Source: Thiofilum flexile DSM 14609 (GTDB lineage Bacteria; Pseudomonadota; Gammaproteobacteria; Thiotrichales; Thiotrichaceae). Taken from it: DNA of 64,000 nt. The stretch lies in contig NZ_KB904791.1 of assembly GCF_000380185.1 (NCBI RefSeq), forward strand, positions 60,397 through 124,396, read 5' to 3'. Position 1 is the stretch's first letter. Each line of letters opens with the position of its first letter. This document shows, in pieces, positions 28,277-38,919 of the stretch. Made by a program: the position numbers and the translations under genes. Under the pieces are notes generated by a model. The model saw nothing but the letters and a program-made list of their open reading frames with translations, was not told the origin of the DNA and made no database searches.

Positions 28277-29050
28277 TTATTTAATCGTGCTATCCAGTGC
28301 AGGTTTTTCTTCGGGCTTCTTAATTTCTACCGGAGAACTCGTTGAGGTACTGCTTGGAGTGCTAGAGCTACTTGAGGTACTAGTTGAAGTGCTAGAATGA
28401 CTACTGGGCATACTAGTTGAGGTACTGCTTGAGGTACTAGAACTACTACTAGGCATACTGTTCAAAGTAGAAGAGCTACTTGAAGTGCTAGAACTACTGC
28501 TTGGAGCGCTCGGTTTCGCATCAGGGATAGGTTTAGCCTCTGGCTTAGGTGCCTCTAACTTTAAGACGGGTACATCGTCGGTTTTATCCTTGCCCATATC
28601 CATAGTATCCATGCTATTGCTGGTACTCACGGCTGGTTTTGTATCCATCTTTGCCGGCTTGATGACAGGCTCTGGCTCTGCTGCCTTGGCAGGGCTGGCT
28701 GGCTGAGTAACCTTAACTACTGGCTGGACAGCCTTAGTAGCTTTGATGGTTTTCACCTTTTCTTTTTTTGCACTCACCGCTTTTTTCTGCGTCGTAGTCT
28801 TACTTGTACTCGCTACGGCTTTGACTTTCTTTTTGGCTTTTTTCTTTTTCGTAGTGCTAGCTTTAGTAGAGGAGCTGGAAGGGACAGCAGGGGTGACTAT
28901 GACATAATTACCTTCATCCGTATAAGTCACAACCGATGGCAGAGTAGCCCACTCAGCAGAGGCTGCTTTAGGTTGAGGTTGTGGGGTTGCTGCATACGCA
29001 GACGTAGCCAGTAATAACGAGCTTACTAAAGCTAGTAGTTTAATACTCAT
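28277..29050 (-). CDS. Secreted low-complexity Lys- then Ser/Thr-rich protein
   Basis: 257 aa protein of unknown function. Residues 1-20 form a signal peptide (ends TSAYA). A short ordered part (about 25-55, WATLPSVVTYTDEGNYVIV) is followed by a Lys/Ala/Thr-rich region (about 60-125), a Pro/Lys/Glu segment, then about 55 residues almost wholly Ser and Thr (about 180-235). Both strands show short imperfect repeats here, built from AGTACT/TAGAACT-like units. The basic region could bind DNA or acidic polymers; a cell-surface spacer is another option. No family is recognised. Confidence 0.65.
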   Translation of the reverse strand: MSIKLLALVSSLLLATSAYAATPQPQPKAASAEWATLPSVVTYTDEGNYVIVTPAVPSSSSTKASTTKKKKAKKKVKAVASTSKTTTQKKAVSAKKEKVKTIKATKAVQPVVKVTQPASPAKAAEPEPVIKPAKMDTKPAVSTSNSMDTMDMGKDKTDDVPVLKLEAPKPEAKPIPDAKPSAPSSSSSTSSSSSTLNSMPSSSSSTSSSTSTSMPSSHSSTSTSTSSSSSTPSSTSTSSPVEIKKPEEKPALDSTIK

Positions 29051-29135
29051 GGAAAAAATCCTTTTCTACAGGGTTCTGAATTAAAATAGTTAGTCATCAT
29101 TATAGCCCAAACGTTATGACTACAACTTGGGCGTA

Positions 29136-29157
29136 GATAATACTGCAAAGTATTATC
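29136..29157. other. 9-bp hairpin with GCAA loop
   Basis: GATAATACT (29136-29144) and AGTATTATC (29149-29157) form a perfect stem capped by GCAA on the + strand (TTGC on the - strand). It lies 26 bases past the stop of the FAD-dependent gene on the - strand. It may terminate or protect that transcript, though no T-run follows. Confidence 0.45.
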
Positions 29158-29182
29158 CAACAGAACCGTGCTCACACGCGTA

Positions 29183-30790
29183 CTAGGGCATAGTTTTTAA
29201 CATTGCCTGTGCAACCGCTTCGGCTACTTTAATGCCATCCACCCCTGCGGATAAAATCCCACCTGCATAACCCGCGCCCTCACCTGCAGGATAAAAACCT
29301 TTAATACTTAGGCTTTGCAAATCGTCCCCACGAGTCATATTAATGGGTGAAGAAGTCCGCGTTTCTACCCCCGTCAAGACCGCATCATAGCTCGCAAAAC
29401 CTTTAATAGAGCGCTCAAACGCGGGTAATGCTTCTCTTATCGCCTCAATGGCATAAGGCGGTAAGCTAGGCGCTAAATTGGTCAGATGCACACCGGGTTG
29501 ATAGGAGGGTTCTACACTCCCTAAGGTGCTAGAGGGTATATCTTTTAGGAAATCACCCACTAATTGCGCAGGGGCTAAATAGCCACCACCGCCCAATTCA
29601 TAGGCGCGGCTTTCAAACTGTTGTTGAAAAGCTAATCCCGCTAATACATTACCCGGATAATCTTTTGGGCTAATAGCCACCACAATCCCCGCATTCGCAT
29701 TCCGCTCTGCACGCGAGTATTGGCTCATGCCATTGGTCACGACCCTCCCATCTTCAGAAGTTGCCGCTACCACCTGCCCCCCCGGACACATACAAAAGCT
29801 ATATACCGCACGTCCATTTTTAGCATGATGGACTAATTTATAATCCGCCGCCCCCAAGGCTTCATGGCCTGCAAAGGAACCTAGACGTGCCTCATCAATC
29901 AAACGCTGGGGATGCTCAATTCTAAACCCGATCGAAAACGGTTTGGCCTGCATATACACACCACGCTGATGCAGCATAGCAAAGGTATCTCGCGCACTAT
30001 GGCCTAAGGCAAAAATAATATGCCGACTCATGACCTCAGTGCCATCCGCTAAACGCACCCCTAATAGCTGCTCCTGATCCTGTATTAAATCTGTCACTTG
30101 TTGTTGAAAGCGCACCTCGCCCCCTAAGGCCTCAATCTCAGCACGAATCGATTCCACCATCTTGACCAAGCGAAACGTGCCAATATGTGGCTTACTGACA
30201 TAGAGAATTTCTTCGGGTGCTCCGGCTTTCACAAACTCCTCTAATACCTTACGCCCTAAATGACGCGGGTCTTTAATTTGACTATAGAGCTTACCGTCCG
30301 AAAATGTGCCCGCCCCCCCTTCACCAAACTGTACATTAGACTCAGGATTTAATACCCCTTTACGCCATAGCCCCCAAGTATCTTTAGTGCGCTCTCTAAC
30401 CTTTTTACCACGCTCTAGAATAATCGGCCTAAACCCCATTTGCGCCAATATTAATCCTGCCAACATACCGCACGGCCCAAACCCTACAATCACAGGACGC
30501 TCGACTAGGTGCTCTGGCGCTTTACCCACAAAACGATAAACCATATTTGGTGTGACTTGCACATGCGGATCATTAGCAAAGCGCTCTAATACGGCTGCTT
30601 CATGGTTAAGCTCAAGGTCTAAGGTATAGACCCAAACAATGGCTGATTTTTTACGCGCATCATAGCCACGCTTAAAAACTTTAAACGCTTGCAAATCAGC
30701 AGCGGCAATTTGCAAACGCTCAATAAGCGCAGCCTTTAAGGCTTCGGGGGGGTGATCTAGGGGTAAACGCAATTCAGTTAAGCGCAACAT
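29183..30790 (-). CDS. FAD-dependent dehydrogenase (COG2509-like)
   Basis: 535 aa flavoprotein of an uncharacterised but widespread group. The dinucleotide-binding motif is VIVGFGPCGMLAG (GxGxxG type), followed by LERGKKVRERTKDTWGLW, NVQFGEGGAGTFSDGKL and, near the C terminus, GEGAGYAGGILSAGVDGIKVAEA, all typical of this group. Physiological substrate unknown. I start at ATG 30790 (MLRLTELRLPLDHP), where homologues begin; the frame stays open to a GTG at 30907 that overlaps the subtilase 3' end by 20 bases and could be an alternative start. Confidence 0.85.
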   Translation of the reverse strand: MLRLTELRLPLDHPPEALKAALIERLQIAAADLQAFKVFKRGYDARKKSAIVWVYTLDLELNHEAAVLERFANDPHVQVTPNMVYRFVGKAPEHLVERPVIVGFGPCGMLAGLILAQMGFRPIILERGKKVRERTKDTWGLWRKGVLNPESNVQFGEGGAGTFSDGKLYSQIKDPRHLGRKVLEEFVKAGAPEEILYVSKPHIGTFRLVKMVESIRAEIEALGGEVRFQQQVTDLIQDQEQLLGVRLADGTEVMSRHIIFALGHSARDTFAMLHQRGVYMQAKPFSIGFRIEHPQRLIDEARLGSFAGHEALGAADYKLVHHAKNGRAVYSFCMCPGGQVVAATSEDGRVVTNGMSQYSRAERNANAGIVVAISPKDYPGNVLAGLAFQQQFESRAYELGGGGYLAPAQLVGDFLKDIPSSTLGSVEPSYQPGVHLTNLAPSLPPYAIEAIREALPAFERSIKGFASYDAVLTGVETRTSSPINMTRGDDLQSLSIKGFYPAGEGAGYAGGILSAGVDGIKVAEAVAQAMLKTMP

Positions 30791-30887
30791 AGGGGTATCA
30801 TCCAAAGCAAACAAGCGGCGCACTATATCATAATGCAACCGCTTGCTATATCGAACTGCTACCTTTTTAGGGGTGTTATCAGGGTTG

Positions 30888-32654
30888 TTATAACGGGGTA
30901 AAACCACTCACCTTATAACTGCTTTCATCCCCACTAATGGTTGCTTTAGGATCAAAGTAAAGCACGCTAGGATACCCAAAGGTGGCATCATAACTTGCTT
31001 GAATGGTGGCATATTGAGCCATAATCGCTTGGTCAACTAACATAAATAATTGATCAATAGTGTATAGTGAGCTAATTTGTCTAGATTTTAATGCGCGATT
31101 ATTGGCTAGATTAATGCCTGCTGTGACAACCCCATTTTGCACCGTAATTTTATAGCGCACGGAGCTAGTTCCGGTTTGTTGCTCTAACACATAGGTATAG
31201 CTCAATAGCCGTTTCGTGAGCCACAGGGCTTTGTTGCTCAGCCAATTCGAACGTAATGCTAAATAAGGGTCATTTTGCTTCAATGTCAGAGCCGCATTCA
31301 CAGCCGCCTCGGCATCCACTAAGCCCGCGCCACAAGCATTACAAGTAGCAGGGAAAGGACGCGCGGTCGATTTTAAGATGGACTCGACTTGGTCAGGTGT
31401 AATGGTAGGATGAACTGCATACATCAAAGCTGCAATGCCCGCCACATGAGGTGTCGCCATGCTAGTGCCTTGATAGAACGCATAAGCATCAACGCCGGGT
31501 TGTTGTAAGCCACTATTGAGAGTGGATAAAATCCCCTCGGTTGCACCATTATAGGCAGAACCACCGGGGGCTGCGATATCTACACTCGCGCCATAATTAG
31601 AATAGAGCGCTTTCCCACCATTGCGTCCCGTTGCCGCAACGGTAATAACCCCAGCACAATTAGCGGGTGAAAAAGCAGAAGCATCTAGATTATTATTCCC
31701 AGCCGCTACCACTACCGTAGCCCCACGCGCACGCGCCGCATTAATGGCATTTTGTGTGGTCGTACCACAGGCATTTTGTCCGCCGAGGCTCAGATTCAAA
31801 ACCTTAGCAGGATTTAAATTCAGCGCCGCACCGCTAACCGTATTACCAGACGCCCATAACATACCATCGGCAATATCCGAGGTATAGCCACCGCATTTAC
31901 CTAGTACACGTACAGGCACCACTTTGGCATTATAAGCGACCCCTGCAATCCCCATACTATTATTAGCGACAGCAGCAATCGTACCGGCGACATGAGTACC
32001 ATGCCATGAACTATTACGCGCGGTCGTGCTACCACATTCACCTGCTGCATAATAATCCCCCGGATCAGAAGCATCGGCATCACGCCCATTCCCATCCACA
32101 GCAACACTGCTATCATTAATCATATCATAGCCGGGTAATAGATTAGCCACCAAGTCAGCATGGGGGCGATAGCCTGTATCAATCACTGCTACAACACTAC
32201 CAGCTCCGGTAGATACATTCCAAGCAGGCTCAGCACGAATGCCTGTCACCATATCTAATAATGACCACTGATAATTCAGTGATGTGTCATTAGGTAAGGC
32301 CAACGCGGTCATAATAAAGTCGGGTTCTGCATATTCGACTTCTGGTTGGCTTTTTAACCATTTGGTAAGGTCGTCTAATTGCTTACGACTTTTGCGTCGT
32401 TCCCATTTAAAAACATCAGAATCTTGTTGGGTAGTCCGAACATAGCGTAAGCGATCTACTTGTGAGCCACCTAGTTGATTCACAACCCTATCAATACCTA
32501 AAAGATTAGCATTAGGTTTAAAACGAATAATGATCTGATCCGTTCCTAACTCAGTAACAGTAGAAGCAGGTTGAGGAGTTTGAGCGGCAAAGCTTGTGGT
32601 AGATTGTAAAGCCAACAATAGCGCCACAACACTCAATGTACGAGAAATAAGCAT
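30888..32654 (-). CDS. Secreted S8 (subtilisin-like) serine protease
   Basis: 588 aa exported protease. Signal peptide about 1-23 (ends TTSFA), then an inhibitor-like propeptide (about 30-115, with EYAEPDF), then the catalytic domain: Asp159 in VIDTGYRPH, His218 in SWHGTHVAG, the oxyanion Asn in VVAAGNNN and Ser398 in GTSMATPHVAG. Paired cysteines in the catalytic domain suggest disulphides. The last 130 residues form an extra domain I cannot name. The start is ATG 32654 with GGA upstream; a TTG two codons earlier is possible. The 3' end abuts the FAD-dependent gene. Confidence 0.92.
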   Translation of the reverse strand: MLISRTLSVVALLLALQSTTSFAAQTPQPASTVTELGTDQIIIRFKPNANLLGIDRVVNQLGGSQVDRLRYVRTTQQDSDVFKWERRKSRKQLDDLTKWLKSQPEVEYAEPDFIMTALALPNDTSLNYQWSLLDMVTGIRAEPAWNVSTGAGSVVAVIDTGYRPHADLVANLLPGYDMINDSSVAVDGNGRDADASDPGDYYAAGECGSTTARNSSWHGTHVAGTIAAVANNSMGIAGVAYNAKVVPVRVLGKCGGYTSDIADGMLWASGNTVSGAALNLNPAKVLNLSLGGQNACGTTTQNAINAARARGATVVVAAGNNNLDASAFSPANCAGVITVAATGRNGGKALYSNYGASVDIAAPGGSAYNGATEGILSTLNSGLQQPGVDAYAFYQGTSMATPHVAGIAALMYAVHPTITPDQVESILKSTARPFPATCNACGAGLVDAEAAVNAALTLKQNDPYLALRSNWLSNKALWLTKRLLSYTYVLEQQTGTSSVRYKITVQNGVVTAGINLANNRALKSRQISSLYTIDQLFMLVDQAIMAQYATIQASYDATFGYPSVLYFDPKATISGDESSYKVSGFTPL

Positions 32655-32787
32655 AGTCAATCATCCTGTTATTATTATGCCCTTGGGAGTTTGTTATCAT
32701 TTATTACTATAGCGTATTAAAATTACATATCGACATCAAAACGTCAATTTTTCAAGATTAATGGCAGATGACTAAATGGGGTTGGCT

Positions 32788-32817
32788 TTGACTATTTTTA
32801 GCTATGGAGCCTAGAAA
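32788..32817 (+). promoter_or_regulatory. Candidate promoter for the queD remnant-queE unit
   Basis: TTGACT (32788-32793) and TAGAAA (32812-32817) are 18 bases apart and lie 36 bases before the GTG of the queD remnant. The -35 is good, the -10 weak. Confidence 0.3.
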
Positions 32818-32852
32818 CAGATAGACTAGTGCTATTTTTAGGAGCATCTAGG

Positions 32853-33034
32853 GTGAGTAAAATTACCGCCAGTCGCTATCATGATATTTGTGCCGGTCAC
32901 CGCGTCGTTGGGCATGAGGGGATATGGTGGAAGTCGTGGCTCCTAGACTGTTAGAAGGTACAGGCGTGGTGCTGGTCAAGTGTACCGTTGATGAAACTAG
33001 AAAATGCAGTGCGTCTTATGAAATATCCCATTAA
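32853..33034 (+). pseudogene. queD: queD remnant: 6-carboxytetrahydropterin synthase with central deletion
   Basis: A GTG with a well-placed AGGAGC (32840-32845) opens a frame reading ITASRYHDICAGHRVVGHEG, the N terminus of a QueD/6-pyruvoyl-tetrahydropterin synthase-type protein. The frame then stops at 32952-32954. From 32921, in another frame, the sequence reads VEVVAPRLLEGTGVVLVKCT and DETRKCSAS, which looks like the C terminus of the same family, ending at 33032-33034. The central part, including the HGH zinc ligands, is missing and the junction (about 32919-32922) shifts the frame. It overlaps queE by 17 bases, as an intact queDE pair would. Confidence 0.75.
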
Positions 33035-33668
33035 TGAGTTTTTTACCAGTATCCAAACCGAGGCGATTTTTAGTGGCACGCCCGCTTTCTTCATTAGAAT
33101 GCAGGGCTGTGAGGTGGGATGTGGCTGGTGTGATACCAAACATACATGGTCGATCTTACCTCAGCACATTATTTCTATTGCCGAACTAAGCGCCAAAAGT
33201 GTTGATAGTGAGACCTATACCTATCTGGATGAGCAAGCATTACTAGCCCTTGCGGAGCAGTCTAACGTCAAACATGTCGTTATCACTGGGGGCGAACCTT
33301 GCCAATATGATCTAAGACCGCTATCGAATCTGTTGATTGAAAAAGGGTTTAGTGTACAAATTGAAACCTCTGGTACGGCTGATATTTTGGCTCACCCCCA
33401 TACTTGGGTAACTGTTAGCCCTAAAATAAATATGAGTGGCAACAAGGCACTACTTCTAGATACGCTTAAAAAAGCCAATGAAATCAAAATGCCGGTGGGT
33501 AAAGAAGACGATATCTATCAACTCAAACAACTCCCTATTCAGGGAAAATTAGTCTATTTACAGCCCTTAAGCTTATCACCTAAGGCAACAGATTTATGTA
33601 TAACAACAGCCATTAAAGAAGGATGGCAAGTGTCAATACAGTGGCACAAAATGGTCGATATTCGATAG
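33018..33668 (+). CDS. queE: 7-carboxy-7-deazaguanine synthase QueE
   Basis: Radical SAM enzyme (216 aa) that rearranges carboxytetrahydropterin to 7-carboxy-7-deazaguanine on the way to queuosine. The cluster motif Cx3Cx2C is in GCEVGCGWCDTKHTW, and VITGGEPCQYD is the second conserved block. I start at ATG 33018 (MKYPINEFFTSIQTEA), matching E. coli QueE; the frame runs back to an ATG at 32991, but that part encodes queD remnant sequence. No Shine-Dalgarno precedes 33018, consistent with coupling to queD translation, which is now broken by a stop 64 bases upstream. Confidence 0.9.
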   Translation: MKYPINEFFTSIQTEAIFSGTPAFFIRMQGCEVGCGWCDTKHTWSILPQHIISIAELSAKSVDSETYTYLDEQALLALAEQSNVKHVVITGGEPCQYDLRPLSNLLIEKGFSVQIETSGTADILAHPHTWVTVSPKINMSGNKALLLDTLKKANEIKMPVGKEDDIYQLKQLPIQGKLVYLQPLSLSPKATDLCITTAIKEGWQVSIQWHKMVDIR

Positions 33669-33728
33669 TGAAAAGTCGCTAATCTAGGATTGTTTTGTCT
33701 AAGTGTCCTATTTTTAACATAACTAAAA

Positions 33729-33917
33729 TTATAAGAAAAAAATGATGAAACGACATACCATTCGAATTGAGACTAACTGAGTCGCCGCATGTACCGGAAC
33801 AATAGCAGCGGCGGGGAGTAAACCGGGCATGAGGGCGATTAAAATCATCCCACCCATAATGCCAGTCAGCGTTAAAGTGCCTAGGGCGATTAACATTAAA
33901 ACAAGTTCATTCATCAA
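33729..33917 (-). pseudogene. Truncated TauE/SafE-family permease, N-terminal fragment
   Basis: Reads MNELVLMLIALGTLTLTGIM and then MPGLLPAAAIVPVHAATQLVS, the first two membrane segments and HAATQLVS-like motif of the TauE/SafE exporter family, then loses similarity and stops after 62 codons. Intact members have 240-260 residues, so about 80 % is gone. It follows ligC on the same strand with 9 bases between, so it was probably the last gene of the lig operon, perhaps an aromatic-acid or sulfur-anion permease. Confidence 0.65.
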
Positions 33918-33926
33918 AATTAAGCG

Positions 33927-34877
33927 TTATTGCTTTAACTCTAGTTGTTGCTCTAATAAATCTAATACTCGCATCGCGGCTAAAGCTTGTTGCACACTGG
34001 CATTAGGTTCACGTTTTTCCCGAATGGCAGCAATAAATTCACGGTCTTGCAATTCAATACCATTCATGGATACGGCTACTTGACTCACATCAATAGGTTT
34101 TTCATGCCCATCGACTAAATCATCGTAACGCGCAATATAGGTGCCATTATCACCGATATAACGGAAAAAGGAACCTAAGGGGCCATTATTATTAAACGAC
34201 AAGGATAAAGTACAAATAGCGCCTGATTCTGATTTCAAGCCAATGCTCATATCCATTGCAATGCCGAGTTCGGGATGTTTTGGCCCTTGTAAGGCTTGTA
34301 CTTGAACAATCTTTTCACCCGTTTGATACGCAAATAGATCAACCGTATGGCAAGCGTGATGCCACAATAAATGATCCGTCCACGAGCGTGGCTGCCCTAA
34401 AGCATTTAAGTTTTGACGGCGGAAGAAATAGGTTTGCACATCCATTTGCTGAATTTTTAGCTCACCGGCTACAATTTTGTTGTGTACCCATTGGTGGCTT
34501 GGATTAAAACGGCGTGTATGCCCTGCCATAGCGACTAAGCCGGTTTCTTGTTGCTTGGCACAAATCGCTTCCGCATCGGCTAAGGTGTCAGCCATGGGGA
34601 TTTCAATCATGACGTGCTTGCCCGCATCCATCACTTGCAAAGCTTGCTTCGCGTGAATAGGGGTGGGCGAGGTAATAATAAAGGCATCCACATCAGGACG
34701 GGCTAAAGCCTCGGCTAAATCTAAGGTCCAAAACGGGATATTATATTTTTGCGCGGTCGCTAATGTACTTTCAGCCACACCACCGACTAACGCCGTGACC
34801 TCAACACCAGAGATATTTTTCAGGGCATCTAAATGCTTATGCCCAAAGGCTCCCTCACCAATCATACCAATTTTCAT
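33927..34877 (-). CDS. ligC: 4-carboxy-2-hydroxymuconate-6-semialdehyde dehydrogenase LigC
   Basis: NADP-dependent enzyme (316 aa, Gfo/Idh/MocA fold) oxidising the ring-cleavage product of LigAB to 2-pyrone-4,6-dicarboxylate. The Rossmann motif is IGEGAFGHKHL, and EIPMADTLADA occupies the position of the usual EKP. HTRRFNPSHQWVH and LLWHHACHTVDL match Sphingobium LigC. It lies directly downstream of ligB (3 bases). The fold alone would allow other sugars or alcohols as substrates; context fixes the assignment. Confidence 0.9.
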   Translation of the reverse strand: MKIGMIGEGAFGHKHLDALKNISGVEVTALVGGVAESTLATAQKYNIPFWTLDLAEALARPDVDAFIITSPTPIHAKQALQVMDAGKHVMIEIPMADTLADAEAICAKQQETGLVAMAGHTRRFNPSHQWVHNKIVAGELKIQQMDVQTYFFRRQNLNALGQPRSWTDHLLWHHACHTVDLFAYQTGEKIVQVQALQGPKHPELGIAMDMSIGLKSESGAICTLSLSFNNNGPLGSFFRYIGDNGTYIARYDDLVDGHEKPIDVSQVAVSMNGIELQDREFIAAIREKREPNASVQQALAAMRVLDLLEQQLELKQ

Positions 34878-34880
34878 CTT

Positions 34881-36123
<1,243 letters not shown>

Positions 36124-36127
<4 letters not shown>

Positions 36128-37170
36128 AACAATCCAACCTCCTGCAAGCGTGCATCTAAACGCGGGAATACTCGACGGGTATTGAGTTCAAATACCTTGC
36201 GTTTGTCCTCGTCCGAGAGTGCGCTGTCATCGATATAACGCTTGGTATCATCAAAATAATGTCCGGTTTGTGGATCGATACCGCGTACTGCGCCAATCAT
36301 TTCCGAGGCAAACAAAATATTGTCAATCGGTACAACCTCCAGCAGTAAATCAATGCCTTCTTGATGGTAGACACAGGTATCAAAGTAAATATGGTCTTTG
36401 ATAATGTCATTGAGGTGCGGGAGCTTCATCATATCCGCCAAGCCTCTAAACCGTCCCCAGTGATAGGGTACGGCTCCACCCCCATGCGGAATAATCAATT
36501 TCAGATTCGGGAAGTCCTGAAATAGGGTCTTTGTCATCATATAGTGCTGAAAAGCTGCGGTATCAGCGCCTAAATAATGCGAGCCGGTGGTATCAAAACA
36601 CTGATGACAGGACGCACTCACATGAATCATGGCGGGCACATCTAACTCGCACATTTTTTCGTAAATCGGATACCAATAAGGATCATCCAAACGCGGTGCA
36701 GTCCAATGCCCCCCCGAAGGATCAGGACTTAAATTACAGCCCACAAATCCCAGTTCAGTCACACAGCGCTCTAATTCAGCCGCACTAGCTTTCATATCCG
36801 CTTTAGGAGATTGGGGCAATTGTGCAGCACCGATAAATTTTTGTGGATATAGCTCCGTAATACGATAAATCAGATCATTACAATGTTCAGTCCAAAACTT
36901 ACTGGTCGATTGATTACCAATATGGTGTCCCATCCAACTAGCACGCGGAGAGAAGATAGCGACATCAGTACCGCGTTCACGTTGTAATTTAAGCTGGGCG
37001 TTTTCTAAGCTCTCCCGAATCTGATCATCGGTAATATTGATCACACCCTTCACATGCTCAAAGAGCGGATCCGTCTTAACCTCTTTTTTCTGTTGCTCGC
37101 GGTATTCACCTAATTCATCCGGTGCCGTGGTGTAGTGTCCGTGGCAATCAATCACTAAGGGTTTACTCAT
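36124..37170 (-). CDS. ligJ: 4-oxalomesaconate hydratase LigJ
   Basis: Amidohydrolase-superfamily enzyme (348 aa) that adds water to 4-oxalomesaconate to give 4-carboxy-4-hydroxy-2-oxoadipate. The metal-binding HGHYTTAP motif starts the protein (IDCHGHY), [11 protein letters not shown] and [18 protein letters not shown] supply further His ligands, and [13 protein letters not shown] is a family block. It overlaps ligK by 4 bases and ligA by 4 bases. The related amidohydrolase LigI in this operon is clearly distinct in motifs. Confidence 0.93.
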
Positions 37171-37880
37171 GTTAGATCCTCCAAGCGTTCTACATATTTA
37201 AAGCCTGCCGCCTCTAGACCCAGACGCATGTTATACATATCCAACCCTAAAATACCGGAGGCGAGTTTGGCACGTTTTGCCGTTTCATTAGCCTCACGTT
37301 TTTGGGCAGCGTCTAGGGTTTTTGCGGCATTGAGGCGTGGTACAACACAGACACCATCATCATCTGCCACTATCACATCTCCGGGCATAATCATTTGCCC
37401 CGCGCATAAAAGGGGTACATTCACCGAGCCTAAGGTATTTTTTACCGTACCCTTGATCGAGATCGCTTTTGACCACACCGGAAATTGCATTTCGGTAAGA
37501 TCCCGCACATCCCGCACGCCTGCATCAATAATCAAACCTCTCACCCCTCGTGCCTGAGCCGAGGTTGCCAGCAAGTCACCAAAATAACCATCCGTACACG
37601 GTGTGGTTGTACCAACCACCAAAATATCGCCGGGCTGGCATAACTCAATGGCGACATGAATCATCCAGTTATCACCGGGCTGTGCCAAAATAGTGATGGC
37701 ACTCCCCGCAATACGAGCGCCGGAATAGATCGGACGTAAATAGGGTTGCAGGTTACCAATGCGCCCTTGTGCTTCATGCACCGTAGCGGCTCCAAAATGC
37801 GCCAAGCTATCAATCACTTTAGGGTCAGCACGCTCAATGTGTTTAACCGCAACGCCTTGAACAGTATGGGTAATCATCAT
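37167..37880 (-). CDS. ligK: 4-carboxy-4-hydroxy-2-oxoadipate aldolase LigK
   Basis: Class II pyruvate aldolase (237 aa, RraA fold) that splits carboxyhydroxyoxoadipate to pyruvate and oxaloacetate, the last step of the 4,5-cleavage pathway. [40 protein letters not shown] and the metal/active-site [12 protein letters not shown] are typical; Asp of VRD and Arg are the likely catalytic residues. RraA itself lacks the C-terminal extension seen here. Confidence 0.93.
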   Translation of the reverse strand: MMITHTVQGVAVKHIERADPKVIDSLAHFGAATVHEAQGRIGNLQPYLRPIYSGARIAGSAITILAQPGDNWMIHVAIELCQPGDILVVGTTTPCTDGYFGDLLATSAQARGVRGLIIDAGVRDVRDLTEMQFPVWSKAISIKGTVKNTLGSVNVPLLCAGQMIMPGDVIVADDDGVCVVPRLNAAKTLDAAQKREANETAKRAKLASGILGLDMYNMRLGLEAAGFKYVERLEDLT

Positions 37881-37882
37881 TA

Positions 37883-38755
37883 TTAGTCCTCAAAGCCATA
37901 TAAACGTGCAGGGTTTTCAACCAGAATTTTGTGTTGAATTACAGGATCACGCGCAATCAAAGGCACTAGATCTAATAAATCAGCATCATTGGGCATATGC
38001 TTTTTAATATTCGGATGGGGGTAATCAGTGCCCCACAGAATACGATCGGGAGCGATTTCAATAAAACCTTGGGCAAAAGGTACGGCATCATAAAACGGTG
38101 GCCCCATAGAAATACGCTCAGAACCACATACTTTCATCCACCAGTTATCGCGCTGCATCCGCTCTAATAGAATTTGATAGGCTTGTTGCCCTACCCCTTC
38201 ACTAGTCGGAACCCGTCCCATATGATCGACCACAATGTCCATCTCTAAGGCATCGAAAAACTCAGCATAAGTAATCACATCTTCGGCATTCACATGAATG
38301 ACTAAATGCCAACCTAGTGGTTTTACGCGGTTTAATACCGTTTTCATGCCTTCTAGATTTGGCGCACCGCCGAGGTGTTTAACAAAGTTAAAGCGTACCC
38401 CGCGCACACCACCATCATGCAAATCCTGAAAGTCATTCTCGCTAAAGGTGTCATTAGCAATACAGACCCCACGATAGGCACCCTTGCCAGTTTTAATCGC
38501 ATCTATCATGGCGCGATTATCAATACCATGACAGCTCGCCTGAACGAGGACAGCTCGCTCAATTCCTAGCTTGTCATGTAAACGTTTTAGGGCGTACTTA
38601 TCCGCATCAGGGGGCCAATAAGAGGCTTTGTCAGAATAGGGAAAAATATTATGGGGGCCAAACACGTGACAATGCGCGTCACACGATTTGGGGGGGGCTT
38701 TATATAAGGGCACGCGCGTATTATTGTCCGGCGGCATACAACTCGGTTTGCTCAT
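37883..38755 (-). CDS. ligI: 2-pyrone-4,6-dicarboxylate hydrolase LigI
   Basis: Metal-independent amidohydrolase (290 aa) that opens the lactone to 4-oxalomesaconate. [10 protein letters not shown] near the N terminus, [24 protein letters not shown] and [11 protein letters not shown] (catalytic Asp) match LigI of Sphingobium. It lies 2 bases from ligK. Upstream, a 165-base gap containing repeat copy A separates it from ligU, so either the repeat tolerates read-through or a second promoter is present. Confidence 0.94.
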   Translation of the reverse strand: MSKPSCMPPDNNTRVPLYKAPPKSCDAHCHVFGPHNIFPYSDKASYWPPDADKYALKRLHDKLGIERAVLVQASCHGIDNRAMIDAIKTGKGAYRGVCIANDTFSENDFQDLHDGGVRGVRFNFVKHLGGAPNLEGMKTVLNRVKPLGWHLVIHVNAEDVITYAEFFDALEMDIVVDHMGRVPTSEGVGQQAYQILLERMQRDNWWMKVCGSERISMGPPFYDAVPFAQGFIEIAPDRILWGTDYPHPNIKKHMPNDADLLDLVPLIARDPVIQHKILVENPARLYGFED

Positions 38756-38800
38756 TCACTCTCCTCCGTCCTATTAACAAGTTACTAGCTTGAAGTCGTT

Positions 38801-38908
38801 AAAAAGTAGTCAGGTATTTCTGGAGCAGTCTTGGCGGCAGGGATGCCGCCTTGTAGCGTACAAGGACGTATTTACAGCGGCTGCGGAAGAAATACCTGAC
38901 TACTTTTT
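38801..38908. repeat. Palindromic repeat family, copy A (108 bp)
   Basis: Perfect 21-bp arms (38801-38821 with 38888-38908), then a symmetric internal mismatch (GGAG against CGGA) and a CAG/CTG pair. The core holds a 7-bp hairpin GGCGGCA/TGCCGCC and an overlapping CCTTGTA/TACAAGG hairpin. The core runs in the opposite direction to copies B and C. It is located between ligU and ligI, inside the catabolic operon. Confidence 0.9.
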
Positions 38909-38919
38909 TACTCAACTCT

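Noticed and set aside
29101..29134. GCCCAA/TTGGGC pairing as a terminator
   Set aside because: A 6-bp stem with a long loop and no T-run; the neighbouring 9-bp GCAA hairpin is the better candidate.
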